Below are positions 8,947 through 17,438 of a DNA stretch of 64,000 nucleotides, piece by piece. The first letter of the stretch is position 1. Each line of letters begins with the position of its first letter. The notes under the pieces are model-generated. The model did no database searches. It saw only the letters and a list, made by a program, of their open reading frames with translations, and had not been told where the DNA came from. The DNA comes from Sulfitobacter sp. BSw21498 (GTDB lineage: Bacteria > Pseudomonadota > Alphaproteobacteria > Rhodobacterales > Rhodobacteraceae). The stretch covers positions 248,001 through 312,000 of the forward strand of contig NZ_CP040753.1 in assembly GCF_006064855.1 (NCBI RefSeq), read 5' to 3'. The translations under genes and the position numbers were made by a program.

Positions 8947-8994
8947 CAACTCTGCACGCGCCTCACAGCGCTTGGGCTTGGGCTTAGAATGGGC

Positions 8995-9018
8995 AGGGCA
9001 GTGCGCCTTGCCCTTTTT
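8995..9018 (+). terminator. Probable terminator after the PopZ-like gene
   Basis: A 6-bp stem (AGGGCA / TGCCCT) with an 8-base loop is followed by TTTTC-GTTT. Confidence 0.6.
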
Positions 9019-9074
9019 CGTTTGTGGGGCAGGGAGGTCGGTGCTACTCAATCCGTCGATATAAATGGCAGACA

Positions 9075-9108
9075 TAAAAAAACGCGGCCCGTGGGCCGCG
9101 TCTTTTTG
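9075..9108. terminator. Bidirectional terminator
   Basis: A GC-rich inverted repeat (ACGCGGCCC / GGGCCGCGT) is flanked by a run of A on the left and TCTTTTT on the right. It ends the minus-strand gene that stops at 9128 and backs up the plus-strand terminator. Confidence 0.85.
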
Positions 9109-9127
9109 TTCAAACTTTAGGCAGTCT

Positions 9128-9448
9128 TCAGGCAGCTTCGGCCTGTTGCGCGGCGTGGCGACGCTCTGACTCTTCGCGGGACAGGGCAACGGATGTCCGA
9201 ATGCCTTTGCCAACAAAGTCCATCAGACCTTCGACAACACGCTCGTTGGGGTCAATGCCGGCGCAGCTCAATACTTCGCGGCCATCGCGGGAGCGGGCCC
9301 AACGGGCAATCTGTTCTGGACCGTTGCCGTATTTCTTGTCATCGGCAATCGCGTCGTCCAATGCAGCCAGTACCACAGCTGCGAAAAGTTTGCGGGCACG
9401 GTTGCCTTGTTCATTGTTAAAGGCAGTGCCATCAACGAAATCTTTCAT
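9128..9448 (-). CDS. Conserved hypothetical protein, 106 residues
   Basis: I do not recognise a functional family. The protein is mainly helical and charged, with no signal peptide or membrane segment. It opens with MKDFVDGTAFNNEQGNRARKLF, then an alanine-rich helix with DDAIADDKKYGNG, and a central SRDGREVLSCAGIDPNERV segment with a single cysteine. It has its own good ribosome-binding site (AAAGGAC, 8 bases before the ATG) and a strong terminator, so it is a real monocistronic gene. Rhodobacterales genomes carry similar small proteins of unknown function; that is recollection and needs a search. Confidence 0.75.
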   Translation of the reverse strand: MKDFVDGTAFNNEQGNRARKLFAAVVLAALDDAIADDKKYGNGPEQIARWARSRDGREVLSCAGIDPNERVVEGLMDFVGKGIRTSVALSREESERRHAAQQAEAA

Positions 9449-9597
9449 CTCGTCGTCCTTTCTATTATTCTTGCTCTTGTCATTTAGGCGTAGGCCTCCT
9501 TATGACCGAAAGAGCTCGATTCGGATACACCTTTATTGCATAGCACGCATGCGTCTTTCGCATAGCTTTTCGCTGTTGCAGCATCGGGTGCGCTGTC

Positions 9598-9626
9598 TTG
9601 CGGGGGTCGACGTTGATATATATAGG
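9598..9626 (+). promoter_or_regulatory. Candidate sigma70 promoter of efp
   Basis: TTGCGG at 9598-9603 and TATAGG at 9621-9626 are separated by 17 bases and lie 44 bases before the efp start. An alternative -10, TATATA, overlaps with a 15-base spacer. Confidence 0.5.
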
Positions 9627-9669
9627 TCGGGCCAATCACTCTTCAACTTTAAGGCTACGGTGCTGATAC

Positions 9670-10233
9670 ATGCCAAAGATTAACGGGAACGAAATTCGGC
9701 CAGGAAATGTGCTTGAGCATAACGGTGGTCTGTGGGCGGCGGTCAAGGTCGATCACGTCAAACCGGGCAAGGGTGGTGCCTTTGCTCAGGTCGAAATGCG
9801 CAACCTTCGGAACGGGTCGAAATTGAACGAACGCTTCCGCAGCGCTGATAAGGTTGAAAAGGTCCGCCTAGAGCAAAAAGACCAACAATTCCTGTATGAA
9901 GACGCAGGTATGCTGGTTCTGATGGACACCGAAACATACGAGCAAGTGCAGCTTTCTGCAGAGCTTTTGGGCGAACGCCGTCCCTTCCTTCAAGACGGTA
10001 TGATGGTTGTCGTGGAGTATCACGAGGAAGAAGCGCTTAACGCTTCCTTGCCCCAGAAAGTGACCTGCAAAATTGTCGAGACAGAGCCGGTCGTCAAAGG
10101 CCAGACTGCGGCGAATTCTTTCAAGCCAGCGATCCTGGATAACGGCGTCAAAGTGATGGTCCCGCCCTTCGTCGGTCAGGACGAAGATATCATCGTGAAC
10201 ACCGAAACGATGGAATATTCCGAACGCGCCTAA
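9670..10233 (+). CDS. efp: Translation elongation factor P
   Basis: A 187-residue EF-P, which binds between the ribosomal P and E sites and relieves stalling at polyproline. Domains: KOW-like N-terminal domain (1-65), central OB domain and C-terminal OB domain (about 130-187, with [17 protein letters not shown]). The tip loop reads PGKGGAF with lysine at position 34, the residue that is beta-lysylated in bacteria with EpmA/EpmB. The family length is 185-190. It stands alone between its own promoter and an intrinsic terminator. Confidence 0.96.
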   Translation: MPKINGNEIRPGNVLEHNGGLWAAVKVDHVKPGKGGAFAQVEMRNLRNGSKLNERFRSADKVEKVRLEQKDQQFLYEDAGMLVLMDTETYEQVQLSAELLGERRPFLQDGMMVVVEYHEEEALNASLPQKVTCKIVETEPVVKGQTAANSFKPAILDNGVKVMVPPFVGQDEDIIVNTETMEYSERA

Positions 10234-10272
10234 GCTTTGATGTGACGCTACGTCATAGCTTCGCTGCACTGC

Positions 10273-10300
10273 AGAGCCCCGGTGATGCCGGGGCTCTTTT
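10273..10300 (+). terminator. Intrinsic terminator after efp
   Basis: A perfect 10-bp stem (AGAGCCCCGG / CCGGGGCTCT) with a 5-base loop is followed by TTTT. Confidence 0.9.
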
Positions 10301-10461
10301 GCGTTGTGCAAGCGGCGTGAATGCCGACCGACATGGGGTGAAACGTTTGCGAAACGGGTGTTTGTTGCTAATTTGCAACTAAATAGACGGTGTGCCTACG
10401 CCCTTGCTTTAGACTGCCTGAAATTTGCGCAAAGCGGTCGGCCGGTGTGGCATCCGCCGCC

Positions 10462-11205
10462 CTAGCCGTCGGTCACCATCGTCACGGTGGCGTCGCCGGC
10501 CTGCATCGCGGCTGTGGCACGGTCATAGCGTAGGTACGCCAGTGCGTGCGTGCCGGTGCGGGTAAAGATCGTCCCGGCGGGCTTGCCGTCCGCAGTGATG
10601 GCGGTGCCTTTTTCAACGGGGGCGCTAATCTCGACTTGGGCCAGCCCTTTGCGCAATTCGGTTTTGTGCTTCATGCGGGCGGTGACCTCTTGCCCGACAT
10701 AGCAGCCCTTGCGGAAATCGACGCCATTCAGTCGCTCGAACCCCATCTCGAGGATAAAGCTGTCCGGGGTCAGCTCTGCGCCGCACTCGGGGATCATATA
10801 GGTGACGCGCAGGGCATCCCAGTCGGTCGTATCATCCTCTTGCGGCATGTCGCGGTAGGCGCGCCAGCCCATGCGGGCGTCGCGGGGGTCGGTATAGGAC
10901 CCCTCGGGCGCGTCTTCTCGGCCACGGTGCAGATACAGGCCGGTCGCGTCGATGGTGACGTCGGCGCGCAGCTTGTACAGCGTCAGACGCTGCACCAGCG
11001 CGTCGGCATCGGCCTCGGCAACGTCCAACAGCACGGCATCGCCGTCCGCCGAAAGAAAGAAATCGGTGACGAATTTGCCCTGTGGCGTCAGGATCGCGGC
11101 GTAGATCGGGCCCTGATCCAGCTTGCGGATATCGTTGGTAACGAGGCCTTGCAGAAAGTCGCGGGTGTCGGGGCCTGATAGTCTCAGGATGCGGCGGCTG
11201 GTCAT
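10462..11205 (-). CDS. ygfZ: Folate-binding protein YgfZ (Fe-S cluster repair/assembly)
   Basis: A 247-residue tetrahydrofolate-binding protein of the GcvT-like fold, which supports assembly or repair of certain [4Fe-4S] enzymes. The signature KGCYVGQEV, containing the essential cysteine, is present at about residue 170, followed by TARMKHKTELRKGL. The start at 11205 is fixed by AAAGGAC eight bases upstream; the reading frame continues upstream without stops but the extra part covers the divergent glycosyltransferase and is not plausible. Only 66 bases separate the two divergent starts. Confidence 0.92.
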   Translation of the reverse strand: MTSRRILRLSGPDTRDFLQGLVTNDIRKLDQGPIYAAILTPQGKFVTDFFLSADGDAVLLDVAEADADALVQRLTLYKLRADVTIDATGLYLHRGREDAPEGSYTDPRDARMGWRAYRDMPQEDDTTDWDALRVTYMIPECGAELTPDSFILEMGFERLNGVDFRKGCYVGQEVTARMKHKTELRKGLAQVEISAPVEKGTAITADGKPAGTIFTRTGTHALAYLRYDRATAAMQAGDATVTMVTDG

Positions 11206-11271
11206 ATCGCTTGTCCTTTCAATGATTAACATGACATATAACAGCGCAATTCGAAGCTGAAAGGGGCAACC

Positions 11272-11946
11272 ATGCGCGCGCCTATATCTGTTGTCATTCC
11301 CACCTTGAATGCCGAAGCGCCCCTGACCGATTGCCTCACCGCCCTGATGGAGGGGTTGGACGCGGGTCTTATCCGCGAGCTGATCATCAGCGACGGGGGC
11401 TCGGATGACATGACCCTGACATTGGCGGAAGCTTGGGGCGCAGAGATCGTGGCTGGTACGCCGTCGCGCGGCGGGCAATTGCAGCGCGGCTGTGCCAAGG
11501 CGAAAGCGGAATGGTTGTTGGTGCTCCACGCTGATACCCGGCTTGCACCGGGGTGGACGGGGCCAGTCATTGCACATCTGCGTGGTGAAAAGGCAGGCTG
11601 GTTCCAGCTTCAGTTCGATCAGGGCGGGCTTGCGGGCAAGGCGGTGGCGGCTTGGGCCAACCTGCGCAGCCGTCTGGGGCTGCCCTACGGAGATCAGGGG
11701 CTGTTGCTGCCGCGACGTTTGTACCAGTCCGTGGGGGGCTATCCCGATCAGCCGCTGATGGAGGATGTGGCCCTTGTGCGCGCCTTGCGCGGGCAGCTGG
11801 TGGGGCTAGAGGTCACAGCGGTGACGTCGGCGGATAAATATATGCGCCAAGGTTGGCTACGGCGCGGGTCGCGGAACCTTTGGACGTTGATCCGTTATTT
11901 CGCAGGGGTCGCCCCGGCCAGACTGGCCGAGGGATATGCTAAGTAG
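11272..11946 (+). CDS. Family 2 glycosyltransferase
   Basis: A 224-residue GT-A fold glycosyltransferase. The nucleotide-sugar site is visible as ISVVIPTLNAE at residues 5-15, SDGGSDDMT at about 40 and HADTR (the DxD-type motif) at about 90; the acceptor-side MEDVALVRAL motif lies near 165. No strong membrane segments are seen. The HADT, YGDQG and ED motifs match the subfamily often described as rSAM/selenodomain-associated transferase 2 (TIGR04283); the substrate is unknown. It converges on the ABC exporter gene with only 18 bases between stops. Confidence 0.82.
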   Translation: MRAPISVVIPTLNAEAPLTDCLTALMEGLDAGLIRELIISDGGSDDMTLTLAEAWGAEIVAGTPSRGGQLQRGCAKAKAEWLLVLHADTRLAPGWTGPVIAHLRGEKAGWFQLQFDQGGLAGKAVAAWANLRSRLGLPYGDQGLLLPRRLYQSVGGYPDQPLMEDVALVRALRGQLVGLEVTAVTSADKYMRQGWLRRGSRNLWTLIRYFAGVAPARLAEGYAK

Positions 11947-11964
11947 TCAGCGTCGCCGCCTAGG

Positions 11965-13824
11965 CTAGGTGCCGAACAGCCGAAGCCCGATGCGTTGCAG
12001 CAGGTTCGGTTCAATGGGTTTTAGGCCGCGCTCCATACGCCGCATCGCTGCCAGGTTGCGCCCGTCGGTGACGGTTTTGCCGTCCTCGAATTGCAACCGG
12101 TAGAGATCGGCATAGATGCCGCCACGCGCCAGCAGGTCTTCGTGTTTGCCCTCGTCCATCACCCGACCACGATCCATGACTACGATCTTGTCCGCGCCGC
12201 GGATGGTGGACAAACGGTGCGCAATGACCAAGGTTGTCCGCCCTTGTGACAGCCGGTCCAGCGCTTGCTGCACAACCTTTTCAGACTGCGCGTCCAGCGC
12301 GCTGGTCGCTTCGTCCAGCAGCAAGATCGGCGTGTTGCGCAGCAGTGCTCGCGCGATCACGACGCGCTGACGTTGCCCGCCCGACAGCGCAGAGCCGCGC
12401 GGCCCGACGCGGGTTTCCAGACCGTGCTCCAGCTTGGGCAGGAAGTCAGAGACATGGGCGGCGTCCAGCGCCTGTTGCAGCTCTTTCTCGGTGACGTTCT
12501 CGCGGCCCAAAACGATGTTTTCGCGCAGGGTTTCATCAAACAACAGTGCCTCTTGCGTCACGACAGAGAACAAGCCGCGCAGGTCGGGAATGTCCATGTC
12601 AGCCAGAGGCACGCCTGCGATTGTCACGCTCCCCTCTTGCGGGTCGATCAAGCGGGTCAACAGGTTAAAGATGGTCGACTTGCCCGCCCCCGATGCCCCG
12701 ACAAGCGCCGTCGTCTCGCCTGCAGCAGCATGCAATGTCAGATCGTCCAGAACCTTGGCTTCGCCGTAAGACAGGCTCACGCCTTCCAGCGCGATATGGG
12801 GGGGCGTTGTGGGCACAGGCACCGGATTGGCTGGCGACTTGAGATGCACCGGCTCGTCCATCAGCTCTTTGAGCCGTTCAAGCGCTGCGGCAGCGGTCTG
12901 CCACAGCCCGCTGATCGCGCCCAGACGGCGCAGCGGGTTAAAGGTAAAGCCCATGGCAGTGAAAAAGGTCATGAATTGACCGATGGTCTTGTCGCCTTCG
13001 ATGATTTCGTTGCCGCCATACAGGATCACGGCCATGAACCCGATGCCCGAAATAATGTCGATCATCCCCGGAATGGCCGAGTTCCCGAAAGAGGCGCGCA
13101 CCTCGGTGCGGATATAGGTCCTAGTCAGGTCGCGGTATTGCTTGGCCTGATACTTCTCTAGCGCGTTAAGCTTGATCTGCACGATACCGTGGAACACTTC
13201 GTCCAAACGGGTCGACAGGGTTGCGCCAAGATCGCGTGCCTCGCGCGACCGCGCCCGCACAAAGCGTTGCGCCAATGCGGCGGGCATGACCATCAGTGGC
13301 AGACCGATACAGGCGAGCAGCGCCCAGACCGGATCAATAGAGATCGCAACACCAAGCAGAACGATCAACCCGATCAGGTCGCGCCCCGCACCGGTGATCA
13401 CGGCCTGCCAGACCGACCCGATGGCATTCACATCCGATTGCACCCGCTGGATCAGAAACCCCGGTGGATGCTCTTGGTGAAACGCGCCGTCCTGCACCAT
13501 CATCCGGTCCAGCAGATCAATCCGCATATCAGCGGCGGACTTTTGTTTTATGCGTGTCAGCAGCACCTTTTGCACCACCCCGGACACAGCCCGCAGCACA
13601 AAGATGCCCACCAGCACCAGACCGACCCATAGCAATGCGCCGCTGTCGCCGGCGACAAATACCTGGTCGAACATCGGCTGCATCAGCTTGGCGAGCCCGC
13701 CCATGGTCGAGGCCTCGATCGACATGAAGATGATCGCCACGATCAATACCCACATGTGTTTCTTGAGGTAGTCGCGCCAGAGCCAAGTCAGCAGCTCGCG
13801 CGAGGAATAGGTCACATCACTCAT
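11965..13824 (-). CDS. ABC exporter, fused permease/ATPase (MsbA-type)
   Basis: A 619-residue half-transporter. The N-terminal half contains six membrane segments of the ABC type-1 exporter fold. The C-terminal ATPase has Walker A GASGAGKST (about 378-386), signature LSGGQRQR (about 478) and Walker B ILLLDEATSALD (about 501), plus the H-loop IAHRLST. It should act as a homodimer in the inner membrane exporting a lipid, lipid-linked sugar or drug; MsbA-like lipid export is the best guess. No partner genes are adjacent. Confidence 0.9.
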   Translation of the reverse strand: MSDVTYSSRELLTWLWRDYLKKHMWVLIVAIIFMSIEASTMGGLAKLMQPMFDQVFVAGDSGALLWVGLVLVGIFVLRAVSGVVQKVLLTRIKQKSAADMRIDLLDRMMVQDGAFHQEHPPGFLIQRVQSDVNAIGSVWQAVITGAGRDLIGLIVLLGVAISIDPVWALLACIGLPLMVMPAALAQRFVRARSREARDLGATLSTRLDEVFHGIVQIKLNALEKYQAKQYRDLTRTYIRTEVRASFGNSAIPGMIDIISGIGFMAVILYGGNEIIEGDKTIGQFMTFFTAMGFTFNPLRRLGAISGLWQTAAAALERLKELMDEPVHLKSPANPVPVPTTPPHIALEGVSLSYGEAKVLDDLTLHAAAGETTALVGASGAGKSTIFNLLTRLIDPQEGSVTIAGVPLADMDIPDLRGLFSVVTQEALLFDETLRENIVLGRENVTEKELQQALDAAHVSDFLPKLEHGLETRVGPRGSALSGGQRQRVVIARALLRNTPILLLDEATSALDAQSEKVVQQALDRLSQGRTTLVIAHRLSTIRGADKIVVMDRGRVMDEGKHEDLLARGGIYADLYRLQFEDGKTVTDGRNLAAMRRMERGLKPIEPNLLQRIGLRLFGT

Positions 13825-13975
13825 ATAAAGGCCGGGTTCCTTTGGGCATATATGCCTACGAGTTTACGCAGCCCTAAGGGGCAGGGCAAGCAGCGCCGCG
13901 TGGTTTGTGTGATTGACGCCGCGCTGCTTGCGGATAAGTTGCATGAAATTCTTCCTGCATATGAGGGCTGGTGCC

Positions 13976-15184
13976 ATGACCAAATTCCGCAATCTGTCGC
14001 AAGGGCGCGGTTATCTCGCGATCCCCGGTCCGTCGGTGATGCCCGAGGCTGTGTTGAACGCGATGCACCGTCCGGCCCCCAATATCTATGCCGGAGAGTT
14101 GGTTGATATGATGCCACCCCTGATGGAAGATCTGCGGCGTATCGCGGGCACGCAGCATCACGTAGCGATGTATATTGGCAACGGCCACGCCGCTTGGGAG
14201 GCCTCGCTGAGCAATGTCGTGGCCCCCGGCGACAAGGTGCTGGTGCCGGCAACCGGGCGATTTGGAATCGGTTGGGGCGATGCCGCCACAGGGCTTGGCG
14301 CAGAAGTGGAGGTCATGGATTTCGGCCTGCAATCCGCCATGGATATCGATCAGATCGCAGAGCGGCTAGAGGCGGACACAGCCCACGAGATCAAGGTCGT
14401 GCTCGCGGTGCATGTGGATACCTCGACCTCGGTGGTCAATGATATCGCCGGACTGCGCGCTGCGCTGGATGCTGCAGATCACCCCGCGTTGCTAATGGTG
14501 GATTGCATCGCCTCCTTCGCGTGCGACCGGTTCGAGATGGATAACTGGGGCGTCGATGTCATGGTCACCGCCTGTCAAAAGGGGCTGATGGTCCCGCCCG
14601 GTGTCAGCTTTGTATTCTTTAACGACCGCGCCGCCGCCGTGCGCGAGGCACTGCCACGGGTCAGCCGGTTCTGGGACTGGACCCCGCGCGCCAACCCGCA
14701 AGAGTTCTTCCAGTACCACTGTGGCACGGCCCCTACGCATCACATCTATGGACTGCGGGCCGCGCTGGATATGATCCACGACGAGGGCATCGAGGCCGTC
14801 TGGGGCCGGCACGAAACGCTGGCGCGGGCGGTATGGGCCGCCTGCGATGCCTGGGGGCGGGCGGGTGATCTGGCGCTAAACATCGCCGATCCCGCCCTGC
14901 GCAGCCACGCTGTCACGGCGCTGCGGCTAAAGGCACCACAGGCCACAGAGTTGCGCGACTGGGTCGAGGGGAACATCGGTCTTACGTTGGGCATCGGTCT
15001 GGGCATGGCCCCCAAAGACAGCCCCGAAAGCCACGGGTTCTTCCGCTTGGGTCACATGGGGCATGTGAACGGGCAAATGGTCATGGGGATGCTTGGCGGG
15101 ATAGAGGCCGGCATGTCCGCGCTTGATATCAAACGCGGCACGGGTGCCCTAGAGGCCGCAGCGAAAGTGATCGGCGGGGCCTAA
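13976..15184 (+). CDS. Class V PLP aminotransferase (serine/alanine-glyoxylate type)
   Basis: A 402-residue fold-type I PLP enzyme. IPGPSVMPEAVLNAM near residue 15 matches the opening of alanine-glyoxylate/serine-glyoxylate aminotransferases; the acidic PLP residue is in VDCIASFACDRF and the Schiff-base lysine is K202 in TACQKGLMVPPG. The start at 13976 was chosen because the MTKFRNLSQGRGY opening is typical and a GAGGG site precedes it; upstream in-frame codons add 21 unlikely residues. Likely substrates are serine or alanine with glyoxylate; the exact pair is not readable. The ABC exporter is divergent, 151 bases away. Confidence 0.83.
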   Translation: MTKFRNLSQGRGYLAIPGPSVMPEAVLNAMHRPAPNIYAGELVDMMPPLMEDLRRIAGTQHHVAMYIGNGHAAWEASLSNVVAPGDKVLVPATGRFGIGWGDAATGLGAEVEVMDFGLQSAMDIDQIAERLEADTAHEIKVVLAVHVDTSTSVVNDIAGLRAALDAADHPALLMVDCIASFACDRFEMDNWGVDVMVTACQKGLMVPPGVSFVFFNDRAAAVREALPRVSRFWDWTPRANPQEFFQYHCGTAPTHHIYGLRAALDMIHDEGIEAVWGRHETLARAVWAACDAWGRAGDLALNIADPALRSHAVTALRLKAPQATELRDWVEGNIGLTLGIGLGMAPKDSPESHGFFRLGHMGHVNGQMVMGMLGGIEAGMSALDIKRGTGALEAAAKVIGGA

Positions 15185-15200
15185 CCCCGCCCTCGCCGCA

Positions 15201-16304
15201 TCAGGTTTTTCGCGCATCCGCAAGTGCCGCGGACAAGGCCGCGGCAAAAGCATCAAGGTTTTCCGGCGTGCCACAGCTGACGCGGATGCAGCGGTTTTGC
15301 GGCGCGGCAAACGGCATGCGCACAAAGACACCGCGCGCCACCAGCCCGTCCAGCACCGCCTTGGCAAAGCTGCCGTCAGCACCGCAGTCGATTGCGACGA
15401 AATTCGCGGCAGAGGGCAGGGACGTCAGCCCGTTGTCAGATGCGATCTGCGAGATCCGGTCGCGTGCGCTGGCAATCTGGGCTTGAATATGCGCCAGCCA
15501 GTTGCTGTCTTGCAGCGCAGCGAGGGCGCCTGCTTGGGCAGCACGGTTCATCCCAAAGTGGTTTCGCACCTTGCCAAAGGCCGTAATCAGATCCGGCGCA
15601 GCGATGGCATAGCCGACCCGCGCCCCTGCCAATCCATGCGCCTTGGAAAAGGTGCGCATGCGGATCAGGCGCGGATCATCGGCAGACAGGTCGGGGGCGG
15701 TCCCATCGGGGGCGCAATCGACATAGGCCTCGTCGAGCACCAGCAGACATCCTTGCGGCAAAGCCTCTAGCGCGCGGGTGATGACGTGTCCGTCGTGCCA
15801 GCTGCCCATGGGGTTGTCTGGATTGGCCAGATAGACCAGCTTGGCGTCTACCTCGGCGGCCTTGGCAAACAGCGCCGCCGGATCCTCGTGATCGTCTGCA
15901 TAGGGCACTTTGTGAAGCACCCCACCAAAGCCCGCCACGTGATAGTTAAATGTCGGATAGGCCCCGTCAGACGTCACGACCGCGTCGCCGTCTGCCACCA
16001 TGAGGCGTACAAGATAGCTCAGCAACCCGTCGATGCCTTCGCCAACGATGATGTTCTCGGGCGTGATGCCATGATGCGCTGCAAGGGCCGCGCGTAGATC
16101 ATGGCTTTCGGGATCGCCATACATCCACTGTTCGGTTTTAGCCATCGCATCAATCGCGCGGGGGGACGGGCCAAAGACGTTCTCGTTCGCCCCCAGCCGC
16201 GCGTCAAAGGCGCGGCCCATGGCGCGTTCCTGTGTTTCAGGACCGACAAACGGCACGGTAGAGGGCAGGGCGTCGGCAAGCGGGGTGAGGCGATACTGTG
16301 TCAT
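15201..16304 (-). CDS. Class I/II PLP aminotransferase (HisC-like)
   Basis: A 367-residue fold-type I aminotransferase. It shows GANENVFGPSP near residue 40, YLANPDNPMGSW (substrate carboxylate/PLP loop), LDEAYVD, the Schiff-base lysine K221 in TFSKAHGLAGARVGYA and the phosphate/carboxylate arginine in RVSCGTPENLDAF. The pattern is that of histidinol-phosphate aminotransferase and its aromatic aminotransferase relatives. No other his gene is adjacent, so it may be a paralogue used for tyrosine/phenylalanine rather than histidine synthesis. It converges on the class V aminotransferase. Confidence 0.82.
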   Translation of the reverse strand: MTQYRLTPLADALPSTVPFVGPETQERAMGRAFDARLGANENVFGPSPRAIDAMAKTEQWMYGDPESHDLRAALAAHHGITPENIIVGEGIDGLLSYLVRLMVADGDAVVTSDGAYPTFNYHVAGFGGVLHKVPYADDHEDPAALFAKAAEVDAKLVYLANPDNPMGSWHDGHVITRALEALPQGCLLVLDEAYVDCAPDGTAPDLSADDPRLIRMRTFSKAHGLAGARVGYAIAAPDLITAFGKVRNHFGMNRAAQAGALAALQDSNWLAHIQAQIASARDRISQIASDNGLTSLPSAANFVAIDCGADGSFAKAVLDGLVARGVFVRMPFAAPQNRCIRVSCGTPENLDAFAAALSAALADARKT

Positions 16305-16441
16305 GCGTTCCAGTTACTGCATCTGACCTCCTTCGGGCAAGCCACATCCGCACCAGCGCGCGCGGTGTTGGGTGCCGTAGCGTTTCGCTTTGCAACACGC
16401 AGACTTCGTGGCCAAACTAGCCAAAATTCAAGGAGGATCCT

Positions 16442-17233
16442 ATGAGCCGCGTTTCCGTCACCTATGACAACCACATCGCCCATGTGCGCCTGACCCGCGC
16501 CGACAAAATGAATGCCGTTGACCAAGACATGATTGACGCTGTGATCGCTGCCGGAAACGAGGTGGCTGCGTCAAATGCGCGGGCGGTGGTCATTTCGGGC
16601 GAGGGCAAGGCGTTCTGCGCAGGCATCGACATCGGTGGCATGGGCGCGCTCGCCGACGGTGACCCGACCGAACGGATGATGACGCGTACCCACGGCGACG
16701 GGACCACGAACCAGTGGCAAGAGGTGGCAATGGTCTGGACCCGCGTCGGCGTGCCCGTGATCGCGGCACTGCACGGCAAGACCTATGGCGCGGGCCTGCA
16801 GCTGGCCCTTGGGGCCGATATCCGCATCGCTGCCCCCGATACCGAAATGGCCGTGATGGAAATGAAATGGGGCATCGTGCCGGATATGGGCGGCATGGTG
16901 TTGCTGCCCAAACTGGTGCGTGGCGATGTGTTGCGGCTGTTGACCTATACCGCACAACCCATCGGGGCAGAACAGGCCGAACGCTGGGGGCTGATCACCC
17001 AAATCACCGAAGATCCGCTGGCCGCCGCGATGGCGCTCGCCACCACAATCGCCGGCAAAAGCCCGAGCGCGATAAAAGCCGCTAAACGTCTCACCGCCTT
17101 TGCCGAGGTAGGCGATGCGGATGCCGTATTGCTGGCGGAATCCCGCGAACAGGCCGCGCTGCTAGGACGCCCGCACCAGATGGAGGTTATCGCCGCAGAG
17201 TTCGGCAAACGTCCCGCGGTTTTCAAAGACTAA
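16442..17233 (+). CDS. Enoyl-CoA hydratase/isomerase (crotonase family)
   Basis: A 263-residue crotonase-fold enzyme acting on acyl-CoA. GKAFCAGIDIGGMG at about residue 60 and KTYGAGLQLALGADIRIAA at about residue 115 form the oxyanion hole; the acidic residues follow in MEMKWGIVPDMGG. The start is fixed by AGGAGG at 16431-16436, five bases before the ATG. The size (about 260) is usual. Reaction specificity (hydratase, isomerase or other) cannot be decided. It is transcribed divergently from the HisC-like gene. Confidence 0.86.
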   Translation: MSRVSVTYDNHIAHVRLTRADKMNAVDQDMIDAVIAAGNEVAASNARAVVISGEGKAFCAGIDIGGMGALADGDPTERMMTRTHGDGTTNQWQEVAMVWTRVGVPVIAALHGKTYGAGLQLALGADIRIAAPDTEMAVMEMKWGIVPDMGGMVLLPKLVRGDVLRLLTYTAQPIGAEQAERWGLITQITEDPLAAAMALATTIAGKSPSAIKAAKRLTAFAEVGDADAVLLAESREQAALLGRPHQMEVIAAEFGKRPAVFKD

Positions 17234-17249
17234 CGCCGCGAAAAAGTCA

Positions 17250-17275
17250 GCCCCGCCTGATTGCTCAGACGGGGC
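17250..17275 (+). terminator. Possible terminator hairpin after the crotonase gene
   Basis: An 11-bp stem with one mismatch (GCCCCGCCTGA / TCAGACGGGGC) and a TTGC loop. It lacks a proper T-run (CTTCC follows), so termination is uncertain. Confidence 0.5.
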
Positions 17276-17337
17276 CTTCCAAATGGACGATCGTTGCTTC
17301 CCAGCGAGGACCGCAGATCATCTTGTGCAGACATCCG

Positions 17338-17430
17338 TTTCCAAATGGTAAAAAATCCTCGCCGAAGGCCTCTTTTGGTGCATCAAAAGAGTTTCATGCC
17401 TTCGGCGAGGATTTGAGGCCATTTGGAAGC
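17338..17430. repeat. Head-to-head pair of a dispersed intergenic repeat
   Basis: A near-perfect long inverted repeat. The right arm reads GCCTTCGGCGAGGATTT (17398-17414), four bases, then CCATTTGGAAGC (17419-17430); the left arm (17338-17369) is its reverse complement. The 28-base loop itself holds an 8-bp inverted repeat, CTCTTTTG / CAAAAGAG. A third fragment, CTTCCAAATGG, lies at 17276-17286. Single copies of the same unit occur elsewhere in the window (28494, 58469, and a diverged form at 50385). It sits between the convergent crotonase and valS genes and could act as a terminator or RNA-stabilising structure. Confidence 0.9.
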
Positions 17431-17438
17431 AGCCCGGA

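Noticed and set aside
11206..11577. N-terminal extension of YgfZ across the divergent gene
   Set aside because: The frame stays open, but the conserved domain starts at 11205 next to a good ribosome-binding site and the extension would cover the glycosyltransferase gene.
15201..16304. True histidine-biosynthesis hisC
   Set aside because: Motifs fit, but no his gene is near and aromatic aminotransferases share the pattern, so I kept the general name and no symbol.
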